A stretch of DNA of 64,000 nt from Streptomyces sp. NBC_00273 (lineage in GTDB: Bacteria > Actinomycetota > Actinomycetes > Streptomycetales > Streptomycetaceae). Below the pieces are notes generated by a model. The model worked only from the letters and a program-made list of their open reading frames with translations, did not search any database and had not been told where the DNA came from. Shown one piece after another: positions 35,001 through 43,181 of this stretch (the stretch's first letter is position 1; each line of letters opens with the position of its first letter). Location of the stretch: NCBI RefSeq assembly GCF_036178145.1, contig NZ_CP108067.1, positions 10,059,001 through 10,123,000 of the forward strand. Direction: 5' to 3'. A program made the position numbers and the translations under genes.

Positions 35001-35809
35001 GCGAGTACCGTCGGTGCAGAGGCGGCCGAGCGAGACCGCATGCCTGAGGCTGAGGTCAGCGTGGCCGTGACCGTACCGCTGACCGAGTTGTTCGTCGATG
35101 CAATCGGGGTGCGCTTCTGGCACTCCGGCTTCTTCGGGGAGGTCAGGGCACATGCGGGGAGCTCGACCAACTGGAGACGCGAACCCCAGTCGCCGCCGCG
35201 AGCGTTGCGGAACTTTCGGTAGTCCAGCTCGACGGCAAGGGGAACGGAGGCGGAAGCCTCGTCAGCGGGCTTGACGGCCATGACGACGCCGTCGATGCCG
35301 AGGGACTTGGCCGTAGCTTCGTTCTTGACCTCGACCTTGGCCGAGACGGTGGCCGGCGCGGGGTCGGTCGCCTTCGGTACGGCCTGTACCTTGACCGGCA
35401 GCTTTCCGGCGGAAACCTGCGGCGCAGGCGGCGCAAGGAACGGCGAGACCTTGAATCCGGGTGACGCGGGCGGAGTGTTCCCGCCCTTGACGGGCAGGGA
35501 GACTTCCACCTCCCCCGGTTTGGGCAGTTCTACAAGCGGAGCGCCCTTCCACGTCCGTTTGGCTGCACCGGTCTTCTCCGAGGCATTGGAAGTGGTTGAG
35601 CCTGAGAGCTTCTTGCCGGGAACGTTGGTCAGCTTCTGCGTGCCAGGGAGTGATGCTGCCGAGGCATTTGACGTTATGGCCGGAAGGCCTGTCACAAGTA
35701 GTGCGGTGATGACGGCGGACGCGGTCCAGCCCGGCCGGATTGGCGAGATTGCTCCCGCCCAGCTTCTGTGCCGTTTCCCCTTACGGGAAAGCGGACGACG
35801 GCGTATCAA
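29030..35809 (-). CDS. Secreted RHS/WapA-type toxin with DddA-like (SCP1.201) deaminase C-terminus
   Basis: A TTG at 35809 preceded by aaggagg gives 2259 residues. The order is: Sec signal (TASAVITALLVTGLPAITSN, cleavage near residue 52); a beta-rich N-terminal part; many YD/RHS repeats (about 935-1735); the RHS core (about 1805-1895, with FTPFGEARGASP and YDPAIGRFISVDPE); a hydrophobic stretch; a Gly/Ser linker; and a toxin domain (about 2110-2259). The toxin ends FRYPQDTHVESQYATYMRDN with zinc ligands His2195, Cys2222, Cys2228 and catalytic Glu2197, then ILPRGSVMRVWV. DddA of Burkholderia has the same HVE and MRDNG pattern. It probably deaminates cytosine in a rival cell, on DNA or RNA. Confidence 0.9.
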   Translation of the reverse strand: MIRRRPLSRKGKRHRSWAGAISPIRPGWTASAVITALLVTGLPAITSNASAASLPGTQKLTNVPGKKLSGSTTSNASEKTGAAKRTWKGAPLVELPKPGEVEVSLPVKGGNTPPASPGFKVSPFLAPPAPQVSAGKLPVKVQAVPKATDPAPATVSAKVEVKNEATAKSLGIDGVVMAVKPADEASASVPLAVELDYRKFRNARGGDWGSRLQLVELPACALTSPKKPECQKRTPIASTNNSVSGTVTATLTSASGMRSRSAASAPTVLATTSSASGSNGSFTATSLSPTGSWEAGGNSGSFSWSYPMEIPSSLGGPAPTLGLGYSSDAVDGRTSASSGQSSWAGDGWDIAGGSNFIERTFVPCINDKKAGSGFNNPKQATGDLCHGPPTMTMSLNGASTQLVLADADASRKTWRPAQDDGSRVELLDGAVNGDTGGQHWRVTTVQGIQYYFGLNRVPGWTSGKEETNSAFTVPAYGNHPGEECYKASYSDSVCDQAWRWNLDYVVDPRGNAMTYWYGKERNHYGSNVQDDGKSTARGYDRGGWLKHIDYGLRSDNLFTPAPARIDFAVDERCIATKTFDCAPGKLVDGAPWDVAKNWPDVPADQICDSGKVCKDRYTPTFFTRKLLKDVTTSVLKNGKHDPVDTWALTQDFRPTGDGGVALEYPMWLAQIQHIGKNGDSDDVPMPPVVFEGIQLENRVDNNDDGSPPFLRWRVEKIRTETGAVIAAKYAPTECSAKEPKKLPSSHENNGLRCYPVIKEIPDPADPKGEKKLYVTDWFHKHRIDQVREEQPNAISPTKETNYEYIGAPAWAYDDDSEQLPEKSRTWSQWRGYERVRTVVGSAPDQRSQVEAVFFRGLDGDKAPSQPGGKRSVKVKDSEGGEIADNKLFAGQTRETLYYHGVDGALESASVNTPVARGPTATRKRADGAAPLESWIIGTDRVSSRSVLSDNRGQRRTAVEHAYDDRGRITKTTDRGDLSKTTDDTCTLYEYKDDATKWMFDFQSRVETLSKACDATGITRPADVISDTRVEYDSIGNVVKGESLASYDGATPKYTLTGTSTHDAYGRQTSTTDVYGKTTRTEFTPASGGIVTQVVTTNSLNHTSTNELDPGRGLPLAKEDANKKRSTFQYDALGRLVKAWSAERNPATQIPNAEFSYDIRPGSADAPVVITNKYLMESGTYRTRYDLYDGSLRLRQTQQRALDKGRVITDTFYDSRGQVRMQNGGYYNDQDPSNQIWLPVESKIPSSTATTYDGMGRPVATIARKNGQETWRTTTTYGGDWVAVDPPKGDTPTKAFLDAQGRKTELHQYAGDGPTGTVANAIKYAYTSKGQLDKVTDQAGNVWSYKYDLRGRPYEVSDPDKGVTTTTYDIGDRPQTVTDARGKTVAFAYDALGRGIATHEGSLQGRKLTEQTYDTLPGALGLPVSSARYDEQGNAYVQAVTGYDTGYRPLGSKVVIPANEGKLAGTYNYSNTYTKTLGMPSSVLHPATSGLPADRVSITYNGLDQAYMAAINGRAFLTSSEFSPLGDLTRTHVGEANKQIVSTFEFDEQTRRPTRSYITQQSGTTGYRQISDVTTKYDDTGNVLKITDKQDGTPAAADTQCFAYDHLRRMTGAWTATDDCTSQPGSNGPGSAPKVGGPEAYWHSYTFDAVGNRTSETKHDPSGNTSKDVTRSHTYSTAAGTKNQLLKVDTKGPEGTRTESYAYDAAGNTTRRDLSHGAQQLDWDLEGRLKKVTAGEGTSAKDTEYLYDAQGNRLIRRDPTSTTLYLPGTELQITKATEAVKATRYYSGPNGAAMVRTVEAGKTTNSYLLGDHNGTATTAVDAATQTVTRRKFTPFGEARGASPSSWPGEKGFVGGTLDESTGLTHLGAREYDPAIGRFISVDPEMNMAESQAMNPYGYANNSPITFSDPTGRSWLGNIGAVLGGVLGTVLSAVDLALSSYHKYKNQLRGGSAPAPAKPVSTVSTADVERAKQLKAQSKADIALSIAKEVFKGVTGYDDIVACIGGDLGTCGMLALEQAFGIFGKAKRFAKAMARAVKMFSKWADDIGWATRTLTRADDEAKALAKYNDDLSSWQRRADADAAAARKADEVEAPASGKSDSGGSGGSGDGAGATGSGSGKPEFVEKAHSELADKRPTTGRIFDSSGNALGGADGVHEITSGTSKLSKQTTAYLHQAARERRGVKPIHPKFRYPQDTHVESQYATYMRDNGITSADVVINHTKMCDDSLNCFTGVPAILPRGSVMRVWVAGRESPIIRRGTA

Positions 35810-36024
35810 GCGTACCTCCTTGACAGGAACGAATGTGACATCGTGTATTACTACCAGAGAGTAACTTGACTTGATCGCCGCGGGTTTCGACCACGCCATG
35901 GCGGGCGAAGTGAACCTAAAGTCATAAACGTATCGATTCGGACATTGGGTGACCCCGGGGTGTAGGCGAGCCACTACAGGAGCCACTGGCGTCTGCTCAG
36001 GGACGGCGCTGGTGCGAGTGAAGG
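35810..36024. promoter_or_regulatory. Divergent promoter region of the RHS and FG-GAP genes
   Basis: This 215-base gap is richer in A and T than its surroundings (for example aaagtcataaacgtatcgat near 35920). It separates two divergent large secreted-protein genes, so it must hold both promoters. I see a ttgact on the plus strand near 35869 but no confident -10. The strong Shine-Dalgarno site of the toxin gene lies at its left edge. Confidence 0.6.
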
Positions 36025-39000
36025 ATGAGAGTGAAGCAGGTAGAAAAGCCGCGTCGCAGACGCGGCCAAGGTCGACTGAGAGCAATCTCAGTTGTGATAT
36101 CCACCGCCCTGGCCGGCGGATCGCTGGCAGCGGCCCCCATAGCAATGGCCGCACCACCAGTACCTTCTGGCCCTAAATCAGATAGCCGGCCCACTAGCGT
36201 GCGGCAGGCGGAGGAGCTCGAGTCGGCGAAGAGGTCGGCGAAGAAGTCGGGGAAGCGCGTCGAAGTCGTCAGTGGGCGCACCGAGACCGATGAGCTCTAT
36301 GCCAATCCCGACGGCACCATGACACTGGACCGGGCGTTGTTCCCGGTCCGGGTGCGGCAGGGAGCTGCCCTCGTCGCCGTCGATGCCACCCTCCAGGTGA
36401 AGGCGCAGGGCCGCATCGCCCCCAAGGCGGCCCGTACGGATGTGACCTTCTCCGGCGGCGGCTCCGGTCCGCTCGCCGTCATGCGCGAGAACGGCCGTGA
36501 GATCCAGTTGAGTTGGCCGGCCAAGCTGCCCGCGCCAAAGCTCTCCGGGGACACCGCCGTGTACCCGGAAGTACTGCCGGGCGTCGACCTCGCGGTCAAG
36601 GCCACTGCGGACTCTTTCAGTCACTCGCTGGTCGTCAAGTCTGCCGAGGCGGCTAAGAACCCCGCTCTCGCGAAGATCGACTTCGGCTTCAAGGGTATGG
36701 GCTTGACGGTCAAAGCCGAGCCTGACGGCCGGCTGCGCGCCCTCGACCCGACGGGTCGGTCCGTCTTTTCGACGCCCGAGCCCGCCATGTGGGACTCCTC
36801 CGCCACACAACCTGTCGGGGCCTCGGGACCCGGCCAGAAACCCCCCGAGGCGAAGGTGCCGGCTGAGGGCAAGACCGCCGGTATCAAGAACGGCGTCCCC
36901 GCTGCCCGGAGCCTTGCCTCATCGGCATCCGACGCGACGGCGCCGCCGGCCGCCCCCACCCCGCGCCCTCTGGACGACGTACTGTCCGGCACGACCGAGG
37001 GGTCCAAGCAGGCCGACCTCGGTGTCGAACTACACGGTGAGACACTCTCTCTGAAGACGGACGCCGCCCTACTGAAGGCACCGGACACCGTGTTCCCGGT
37101 AGTCATCGACCCCAAGTGGGCCCCTGACGCAGCACGGAACGCCTGGTCCCTCGCCTACAAGAACACCGGCATCAGCGGTAGCGCCGACATGGTGTTCTGG
37201 AACGGCGGGTCGACGATGAAGGAATTCGCCCGCGTAGGCGTCGCCAAGGACAACAAAGGCAACACCGCATCGAGCAACTCATACTTCCGGGTCGGCACCA
37301 GCAACCTCCAGGGCAAGCAGATCCTGGAATCCGTCATGCGGATCAAGCAGCAGTACGCCGGTTCCTGGTCCTGCAACTCCGGCGATGTCGAGCTGTTCGA
37401 CATCGGCCCTGACCTGCCGAACAACATCACCTGGAACCGTCAGCCCGCCAACAGGGGCACCGTGGACCGCTCCGGCCAATCCTTCGGCGGACGCAACTGC
37501 CCCAACGCCAACGACGGCCTGATCGAGTTCGACGTTCTGCCCGCAGTCAGCAAGGCAGCAGCCAACAACTGGGGCACTTGGTCCTTCGGCCTGCGCTCGG
37601 TCTCGAACGCTGTCGATACCTCCTGGCGCAAGTTCGACCCGAACTCAGCGCGCGTCTCCACCCGCTACAACACCGCACCGGCAAAGCCTTCGGACCTCGC
37701 CACCAACCCCTCCGTGGCCTGCACCGGCGGCGTCTTCGGTCTGACCAGCGAAGTCGAGCTCCGCGCCCGCGTGCACGACGACGAGGACAACAACCTTCGC
37801 GCATACTTCGAATGGGGCAAGGCCGGCGCCGCAGCTTCCGGGTCGCAGCACGTGGACGTCAGCAGCGACGGAACCGCCGTCGTCCGGATCAACGCTTCGA
37901 CACTGGACGGCTCGTACTGGTGGAAAGTTGCCACAACGGACTGGACAGCCAATAGTCCGACGTCAGACCAGTGTGCGTTCACCATCGATCGCTCCAGGCC
38001 CTCCGAACTGCCCTCCGTCAGCTCAGTAGAATTCCCGCCAACCGGCAGCGACAAGCCCAGCAAACCAGCCCGCACCAACGGCACCTTCATCTTCGACACG
38101 AACGGCGTTGACGACGTAACCGGCTACGTGTGGTGGTCCGACCAGGACAGCACTTTCCGCCAGGTCAAGGCCACCAGGAAGGGCGGCCCGTCCGAGCCTG
38201 TGACCTTCAAGCCCTACAGCGCCGGTCCCCAGTACCTCTACGTTCGCAGCGTCGACGCGGCCGGCAACCAGTCGGACCAGTACGCCTACCACTTCCAGCC
38301 CGAACGCACCCCCGGCCCGGACAAGCCCGGCGACCTCAACGGTGACGCCACCGTCGACCTGTGGGCCGTGGACCCGAGCACCGGAACCCTTCGCACCTAC
38401 CCGTGGCAGCGGGACGGTGCGACCGGCGGCACCCTCGGCGCGGGCGTCCCTGCCGCACAGAGCAGCTTTGCCAGCTCCGTCATCACCCACCGCGGCAGTT
38501 GGAACACCGAAGACGGCTACGAGGACCTCATCGCACTGCGCCCCAGCGCGCAGAACCCGCAGGAGAAGGAACTCTGGCTTTACAAGAACGACGGATCCGG
38601 CCGCTTGCGCGGTGACTCAAGTTCCTTCCAGTTCAGCGTCTACGACGAGACCAACCGCCTGTGGACCAATGCCGACCAGGTACTGGCAATCGCCAGCACC
38701 AACGACGACAACAACGATCTGGTCATCAACGAGGCCGACGACCCTGACCTCCTCATTCGCAAGGACGGTCAGCTGTATCTCTTCTTCGGCTCCCGGGCGG
38801 ACAGCCACCTGGACGGCATCACCCCCGTCCCCCTGGGTAACGCCGACTGGCAGAACATGACCCTGTCAGTTCCCGGCGACCTCAACGGTGACGGTCTCTC
38901 CGAAATCTGGGCCCGAGACAAGATCACGGGCAAGGTGCATCAGTACACCAGCCGCAAGAGCACCGACGAGTTCGGCGGCGTCAGCGCCGATCTCACTGTC

Positions 39001-41016
39001 TACGCCGATGCAGCAGTACGCACGAGTTCCCTCGGAACCGTCCCCGCCGGCACCTACCCGATGCCGCTCAGCAACGGTGACTTCGAAAGTGACGGCTTCG
39101 CAGATCTCTACGCGCTGAGCACCGACGGCCTGCTGTACGAGTTCCCGGGCCGGGCGATGCAGAACGGCTCTGCCTTCGGCGAGCCGCGCCTCCTGGCCAA
39201 GATTGGCACCCCCTGGAACGAGTGCGAGGCCATCGAGGGCACGCACACCGGGGGCAAGCGCAGCCTGTGCGGTCCCGTCCTGGCCAAGTTCAAGGCACTT
39301 GGCGGGCTCACCTTCGGGCACCCGACCTCCGACGTCGTCGTCACACCGGACGGCAAGGGTCGCTACATCCACCTGAAGAACTCCGGTGGCACAGAGGACC
39401 GCTCCATCTACTGGAGCCCGGAAACCGGGGCCTGGTCTATCCAGGGCGGTATTCGCAACAAGTGGTCCGAGATGCTCCGCGAGTCCGGCACCCTGGGATA
39501 CCCCACCTCCGACGAGATGGTGACCCCCGGCGGAACCGGGTGGGTCAACACCTTCAGCAAGAACGGCGCCAAGAGCGCCCTCTACTGCTCCACGGCAACC
39601 GGCAGTCAGCCGGTCAGGGGTGCAATCTACGAGTCATTCCTCAGGCTCGGCGGAGTAAGCGTGTTCGGGTTCCCCATGGACGCGGAGGCCCCGACCAGCC
39701 CCAAGGCCGGCGCACACCAGCACTTCAAAGCAGTCGGTGCCTCGGCGGTCACGACGACCTTCTTCTGGAGCAGCTCCACGGGCGCCTGGCCCGTCAGCAA
39801 CGCGAACCGCACCAAGTACTCCGCGGAGAACTCGGAGAACGGCTGGCTCGGCTTTCCAACCTCAGCCGAGTACGGAACGAACAACGCATCGATCCGGTCG
39901 GACTTCGAGGGCGGTTACATCAAGTGGAACCGTCGCAGCTACACCACTACGGCCCACAAGCCGAACGATCGCACGGCACACCTGCGCACCGACCTCGGCG
40001 GTGACGTCAACGGCGACAAGCGCAGCGATCTCGTTACGGTCTACGACTACGGCAACGAGACCACTGGCCTTTACGTCCTGGACGCCAAGCAGGACGGTGG
40101 GCTCGCCGAACCCCGAGAGCTCTGGACCAGCGGTGCCGGGAATTTCAACGCCGGCAATGCGAAGTGGGCCACCGGCGATTTCAACGGTGACAAGCGCACC
40201 GACGTCGCGGCTCTCTACGCCTACGGCGACGGACGCAACGCCCTCTTCACCTGGTTCAGCACGCCCGACGGCGGTCTGACCACACCCGGTACGCCCCTGC
40301 AGATCCCGTCTGGCAAGTGGGACTGGAACAAGGTGGCCGTGCTCGCGGGCGACTTCGACGGCGACAAGCGCGCCGACGTGGCCGTCGTCCATGACCACGG
40401 CGGTGGATCCACCGGCACGACCACCTTCACGAGCAAGCCGGACGGTACCTTCAACGCCGGGCTCGACAGCTGGCGCTCGGCCAGCGGCTGGCACAACGCC
40501 GCCGCGCAGTACCAAGTGGTCGATTCCAACGGCGACGGTCGTTCCGACATCGCCGCCGTGTACTTCAACGGCACGGTCGAGACGGCGATGTGGACCTTCA
40601 AGGCGAAGGCGGACGGCGGCTTCGAAGCGCCGTTCAAGTCCTGGTCCGCGACAGGCCAGGCATTCCAGTCCGCCCGCATCGAGTCCACCGGAGGGGACTA
40701 CAACGGCGACGGCCGCGGTGACCTGGCCATCGTCTATGACTACAGCGGCGCCACCGGCACCCACACCTTCACCGCCAAGCCCGACGGAGGCTTCAACGTC
40801 CCCCTCGCGAGCTGGAAGTCCGGTGACGGTAACTGGTGGGCCATCAGCAGCGGCGCCCCGATCTCCGGGGACACCGACGGTGACGGCCGGGCGGACATCG
40901 TCATGATGTATAATTACGCGGCCGGCGACACCAGGGCCTTCACCCTGACCAGCCGACCCGACGGCGGCTTCGACGGCGTCCGCGCATCCTGGTACGCCGC
41001 ACCTGGCATGTGGTAG
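36025..41016 (+). CDS. Secreted FG-GAP/LGFP-repeat protein
   Basis: The 1663-residue protein has a basic N-terminus and Sec signal (AISVVISTALAGGSLAAAPI, cleaved near AMA at residue 42). A DNRLRE-like region follows (about 375-530, with SYFRVGTSNLQGKQILESVM). Next come FG-GAP/VCBS-type repeats (GDLNGDATVDLWAV, GDLNGDGLSEIWAR), LGFP repeats (about 1070-1300), and six C-terminal repeats of about 60 residues (GDFNGDKRTDVAALYAYG, GDYNGDGRGDLAIVYDYS). These D-x-N-x-D-G loops bind calcium. It probably forms a rod of beta-propeller units at the cell surface. A GTG at 36031 with gaagg upstream may be the true start. It diverges from the RHS toxin. Confidence 0.88.
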   Translation: MRVKQVEKPRRRRGQGRLRAISVVISTALAGGSLAAAPIAMAAPPVPSGPKSDSRPTSVRQAEELESAKRSAKKSGKRVEVVSGRTETDELYANPDGTMTLDRALFPVRVRQGAALVAVDATLQVKAQGRIAPKAARTDVTFSGGGSGPLAVMRENGREIQLSWPAKLPAPKLSGDTAVYPEVLPGVDLAVKATADSFSHSLVVKSAEAAKNPALAKIDFGFKGMGLTVKAEPDGRLRALDPTGRSVFSTPEPAMWDSSATQPVGASGPGQKPPEAKVPAEGKTAGIKNGVPAARSLASSASDATAPPAAPTPRPLDDVLSGTTEGSKQADLGVELHGETLSLKTDAALLKAPDTVFPVVIDPKWAPDAARNAWSLAYKNTGISGSADMVFWNGGSTMKEFARVGVAKDNKGNTASSNSYFRVGTSNLQGKQILESVMRIKQQYAGSWSCNSGDVELFDIGPDLPNNITWNRQPANRGTVDRSGQSFGGRNCPNANDGLIEFDVLPAVSKAAANNWGTWSFGLRSVSNAVDTSWRKFDPNSARVSTRYNTAPAKPSDLATNPSVACTGGVFGLTSEVELRARVHDDEDNNLRAYFEWGKAGAAASGSQHVDVSSDGTAVVRINASTLDGSYWWKVATTDWTANSPTSDQCAFTIDRSRPSELPSVSSVEFPPTGSDKPSKPARTNGTFIFDTNGVDDVTGYVWWSDQDSTFRQVKATRKGGPSEPVTFKPYSAGPQYLYVRSVDAAGNQSDQYAYHFQPERTPGPDKPGDLNGDATVDLWAVDPSTGTLRTYPWQRDGATGGTLGAGVPAAQSSFASSVITHRGSWNTEDGYEDLIALRPSAQNPQEKELWLYKNDGSGRLRGDSSSFQFSVYDETNRLWTNADQVLAIASTNDDNNDLVINEADDPDLLIRKDGQLYLFFGSRADSHLDGITPVPLGNADWQNMTLSVPGDLNGDGLSEIWARDKITGKVHQYTSRKSTDEFGGVSADLTVYADAAVRTSSLGTVPAGTYPMPLSNGDFESDGFADLYALSTDGLLYEFPGRAMQNGSAFGEPRLLAKIGTPWNECEAIEGTHTGGKRSLCGPVLAKFKALGGLTFGHPTSDVVVTPDGKGRYIHLKNSGGTEDRSIYWSPETGAWSIQGGIRNKWSEMLRESGTLGYPTSDEMVTPGGTGWVNTFSKNGAKSALYCSTATGSQPVRGAIYESFLRLGGVSVFGFPMDAEAPTSPKAGAHQHFKAVGASAVTTTFFWSSSTGAWPVSNANRTKYSAENSENGWLGFPTSAEYGTNNASIRSDFEGGYIKWNRRSYTTTAHKPNDRTAHLRTDLGGDVNGDKRSDLVTVYDYGNETTGLYVLDAKQDGGLAEPRELWTSGAGNFNAGNAKWATGDFNGDKRTDVAALYAYGDGRNALFTWFSTPDGGLTTPGTPLQIPSGKWDWNKVAVLAGDFDGDKRADVAVVHDHGGGSTGTTTFTSKPDGTFNAGLDSWRSASGWHNAAAQYQVVDSNGDGRSDIAAVYFNGTVETAMWTFKAKADGGFEAPFKSWSATGQAFQSARIESTGGDYNGDGRGDLAIVYDYSGATGTHTFTAKPDGGFNVPLASWKSGDGNWWAISSGAPISGDTDGDGRADIVMMYNYAAGDTRAFTLTSRPDGGFDGVRASWYAAPGMW

Positions 41017-41035
41017 CCGAAGGAAGTTGACCCAT

Positions 41036-41073
41036 AAGGCCCCACCTCTCTCCATGTATGAGAGGTGGGGCTT
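41036..41073 (+). terminator. Hairpin terminator of the FG-GAP gene
   Basis: ccccacctctc and gagaggtgggg pair over 11 bases around a nine-base loop, extended by aag/ctt with one bulged base and followed by cttt. It begins about 20 bases after the stop codon. Confidence 0.85.
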
Positions 41074-41159
41074 TGCCGTCCGTTGCCCCGGGGCAACGGC
41101 CCTGTGAGGTTGTTCCGGTTTGGCGGACATCTGGTGACCTGGGTGTGTGCCCGGGAGGG

Positions 41160-41492
41160 ATGTCCGTGATGGAGAGCATGGCGAACAGGAAGCCGCGGAG
41201 GCCGCGGCGGCAGTTCACGCCGGAGTTCAAGGCGGAGATCGTGGAGTTGCGCCGGAGTGGTGACAGGTCGGTGCCCGAGGTCGTCAAGGACTTCGATCTC
41301 ACCGAGACAGCCATGCGGTTGTGGGTGGCTCAGGCGCAGGGACAGGAGAGCGAGCCCAGGGCCCAGGAGAGCGATCTGGAGCTGAATGAGCGCGCCGAGC
41401 TGGCCGCTCTTCAGTGGGAGAACCGCCGTCTACGAGATGACGTCGAGATCCCCAAGCGGGCCACGGCCTTCTTCGCGAGGGAGGCCCGGTGA
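41160..41492 (+). CDS. IS3 family transposase OrfA
   Basis: The 110-residue protein starts at an ATG after gggaggg. It reads ANRKPRRPRRQFTPEFKAEI and SVPEVVKDFDLTETAMRLWV, the helix-turn-helix of IS3 OrfA. A leucine-zipper-like helix follows (ELAALQWENRRLRDDVEIPK). It binds IS3 ends with OrfB. The left end of the element is near 41100, just after the terminator. OrfA looks whole, but its partner is broken. Confidence 0.88.
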   Translation: MSVMESMANRKPRRPRRQFTPEFKAEIVELRRSGDRSVPEVVKDFDLTETAMRLWVAQAQGQESEPRAQESDLELNERAELAALQWENRRLRDDVEIPKRATAFFAREAR

Positions 41493-42089
41493 CGGTCCAC
41501 CTGTTCATCGAGGCGGAGAAGCGTGCAGGTTACAACGTCAAACGCGTGTGTGAGCTGATGAAGGTCTCCCGGTCCGCCTTCTATGCGCCTGAACAGCGCG
41601 CCAGGGCCTCGGGCTGTCCGCGATCGGGAACTGACCGAGCAGATCACCCAGGTGCACGCCCGCTCACGCGGCACATATGGCGCCCCACGCGTCCACGCCG
41701 TTCTCAAAGGCCAGGGCCAGGCCTGCGGCCGGCGCAGGGTTGCACGCCTGATGAGGGCAGTCGGGCTTTAGGGCCTTCACCGCAGGCGGCACCGCTCGAC
41801 CACCGTCCCCGATCCGCGGGCGGCTGACCGTCCTGACCTGCTGCAACGCGACTTCGCTCCGGGCCGGGAGACTGCCACGGCCCGCTGGTGCGGAGACATC
41901 ACCTACATCCCCACCGGCCAGGGCTGGCTCTACCTCGCCACCGTCATCGACATCTCCACCCGCAAGGTCATCGGTTGGGCCACCGCCGACCACCTGGGCA
42001 CCTCCCTGGCCGCCGACGCCCTCAAAGCCGCTTGCCGCCAACGGCGACCCCAAGACCCGGTGATCTTCCATTCCGACCGCGGAATGCAT
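41489..42089 (+). pseudogene. IS3 transposase OrfB, frameshifted and cut by IS5
   Basis: It begins normally (VHLFIEAEKRAGYNVKRVCE). It then shifts to a frame reading RELTEQITQVHARSRGTYGA that stops at 41771, and to a third reading ARWCGDITYIPTGQGWLYLA with the DDE Asp and VIFHSDRGMH. It ends at the left end of the next IS5 element. The last 80 or so residues with the catalytic Glu are gone. Confidence 0.88.
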
Positions 42090-42242
42090 TAGAAGCAATT
42101 CCCAAACCGAGGGATACGGCGGCTGCTCGAACTTCCGCTCGCATCAGCCTCGCTCGGGTGATCGCTCCGCAGCCGGCGCATAGGAGAAGGGCCTCCCGCA
42201 CAGTTCGGTGATGTCGAGTCAACGAACCATCAGGAGGCCCTG

Positions 42243-43181
42243 GTGTCCCACTCTGGCGTGCCTGCTCCGTCCGCGTCCAGCTCCGGCATGTCGTGCGATT
42301 GCCTCGCACACCGGCTCGGGAACGCCGCCGACCAGCCGGACCGGACCCGCCGCTACGGCTCCGACCTCACCGACGCGGAGTGGGCGATCGTGCGGCCGCT
42401 GCTGCCGGTCCCGGCCTGGCTGAACGGACAAGGGGGCCGCCCCGAGGGCTACTGCCACCGCCAACTGCTCGATGCGGTGCGCTACCTGGTCGCCGAGGGC
42501 GTGCGCTGGGCCAGTCTGCCGATCGACTTCCCCAAATGGCGGGCCGTCTACCGGTTCTTCCGCCGCTGGCGCGACAACGACTACATCAAGGAACTCTACG
42601 GCCGGCTGCGCAAGATGCTGCGCGAGCTGGCCGGGAAGAAGGAAGAGCCGACCGCCGCGATCATCGACTCCCAGTCTGTCAAGGCCGACGCGACCGTCGG
42701 CGCGGCCACCCGCGGCTACGACGCCGGGAAGAAGATCAACGGAAGGAAGCGGCACATCGCGGTGGACGCTCTGGGTCTGCTGCTGGTCGTGCTGGTCACC
42801 GCCGCCTCGGTCAAGGACAACGACGTCGGCCGAGACCTCCTCGAACGCCTGCGCGCCGACCACCACCGCATCACCCTGGTCTGGGCCGACGGCGGCTACA
42901 CCGGCTGGCTGGTCGCCTTCGCCCACACCGTCCTGGCCCTCGCGCTGACCGTCGTCAAGCGCAGTGACGACGCCGCCGGGTTCGTGGTGCTGCCGCGCCG
43001 CTGGGTCGTGGAGCGCAGTTTCTCCCACCTGATCCGGGCCCGGCGCCTCGCCCGGGACTACGAGACCCGCATCGACAGCGCCGAGGCGATGGCCTGGTGG
43101 GCCGCGAGCATCCCGGCCACCCGCCGCCTGGCCCGCTCCGGCCGGCCGGCGCCCCGCCGCGTCAAGCGGTCCGCGGCCTGA
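42243..43181 (+). CDS. IS5 family transposase
   Basis: A GTG after aggagg gives 312 residues. RRYGSDLTDAEWAIVRPLLP is the DUF4096 N-terminus. DDE residues lie in PTAAIIDSQSVKADATVGAA, ITLVWADGGYTGWLVAFAHT and RRWVVERSFSHLIRARRLAR. The frame is intact. Its C-terminal codons overlap the 3' end of the leftward passenger gene by 20 bases. Confidence 0.95.
   Translation: MSHSGVPAPSASSSGMSCDCLAHRLGNAADQPDRTRRYGSDLTDAEWAIVRPLLPVPAWLNGQGGRPEGYCHRQLLDAVRYLVAEGVRWASLPIDFPKWRAVYRFFRRWRDNDYIKELYGRLRKMLRELAGKKEEPTAAIIDSQSVKADATVGAATRGYDAGKKINGRKRHIAVDALGLLLVVLVTAASVKDNDVGRDLLERLRADHHRITLVWADGGYTGWLVAFAHTVLALALTVVKRSDDAAGFVVLPRRWVVERSFSHLIRARRLARDYETRIDSAEAMAWWAASIPATRRLARSGRPAPRRVKRSAA

Noticed and set aside
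35810..36157. Extension of the RHS gene to an upstream start at 36157
   Set aside because: The extra 116 codons have no signal peptide and cover the divergent promoter region and the start of the opposite gene. A strong ribosome site precedes the TTG at 35809.
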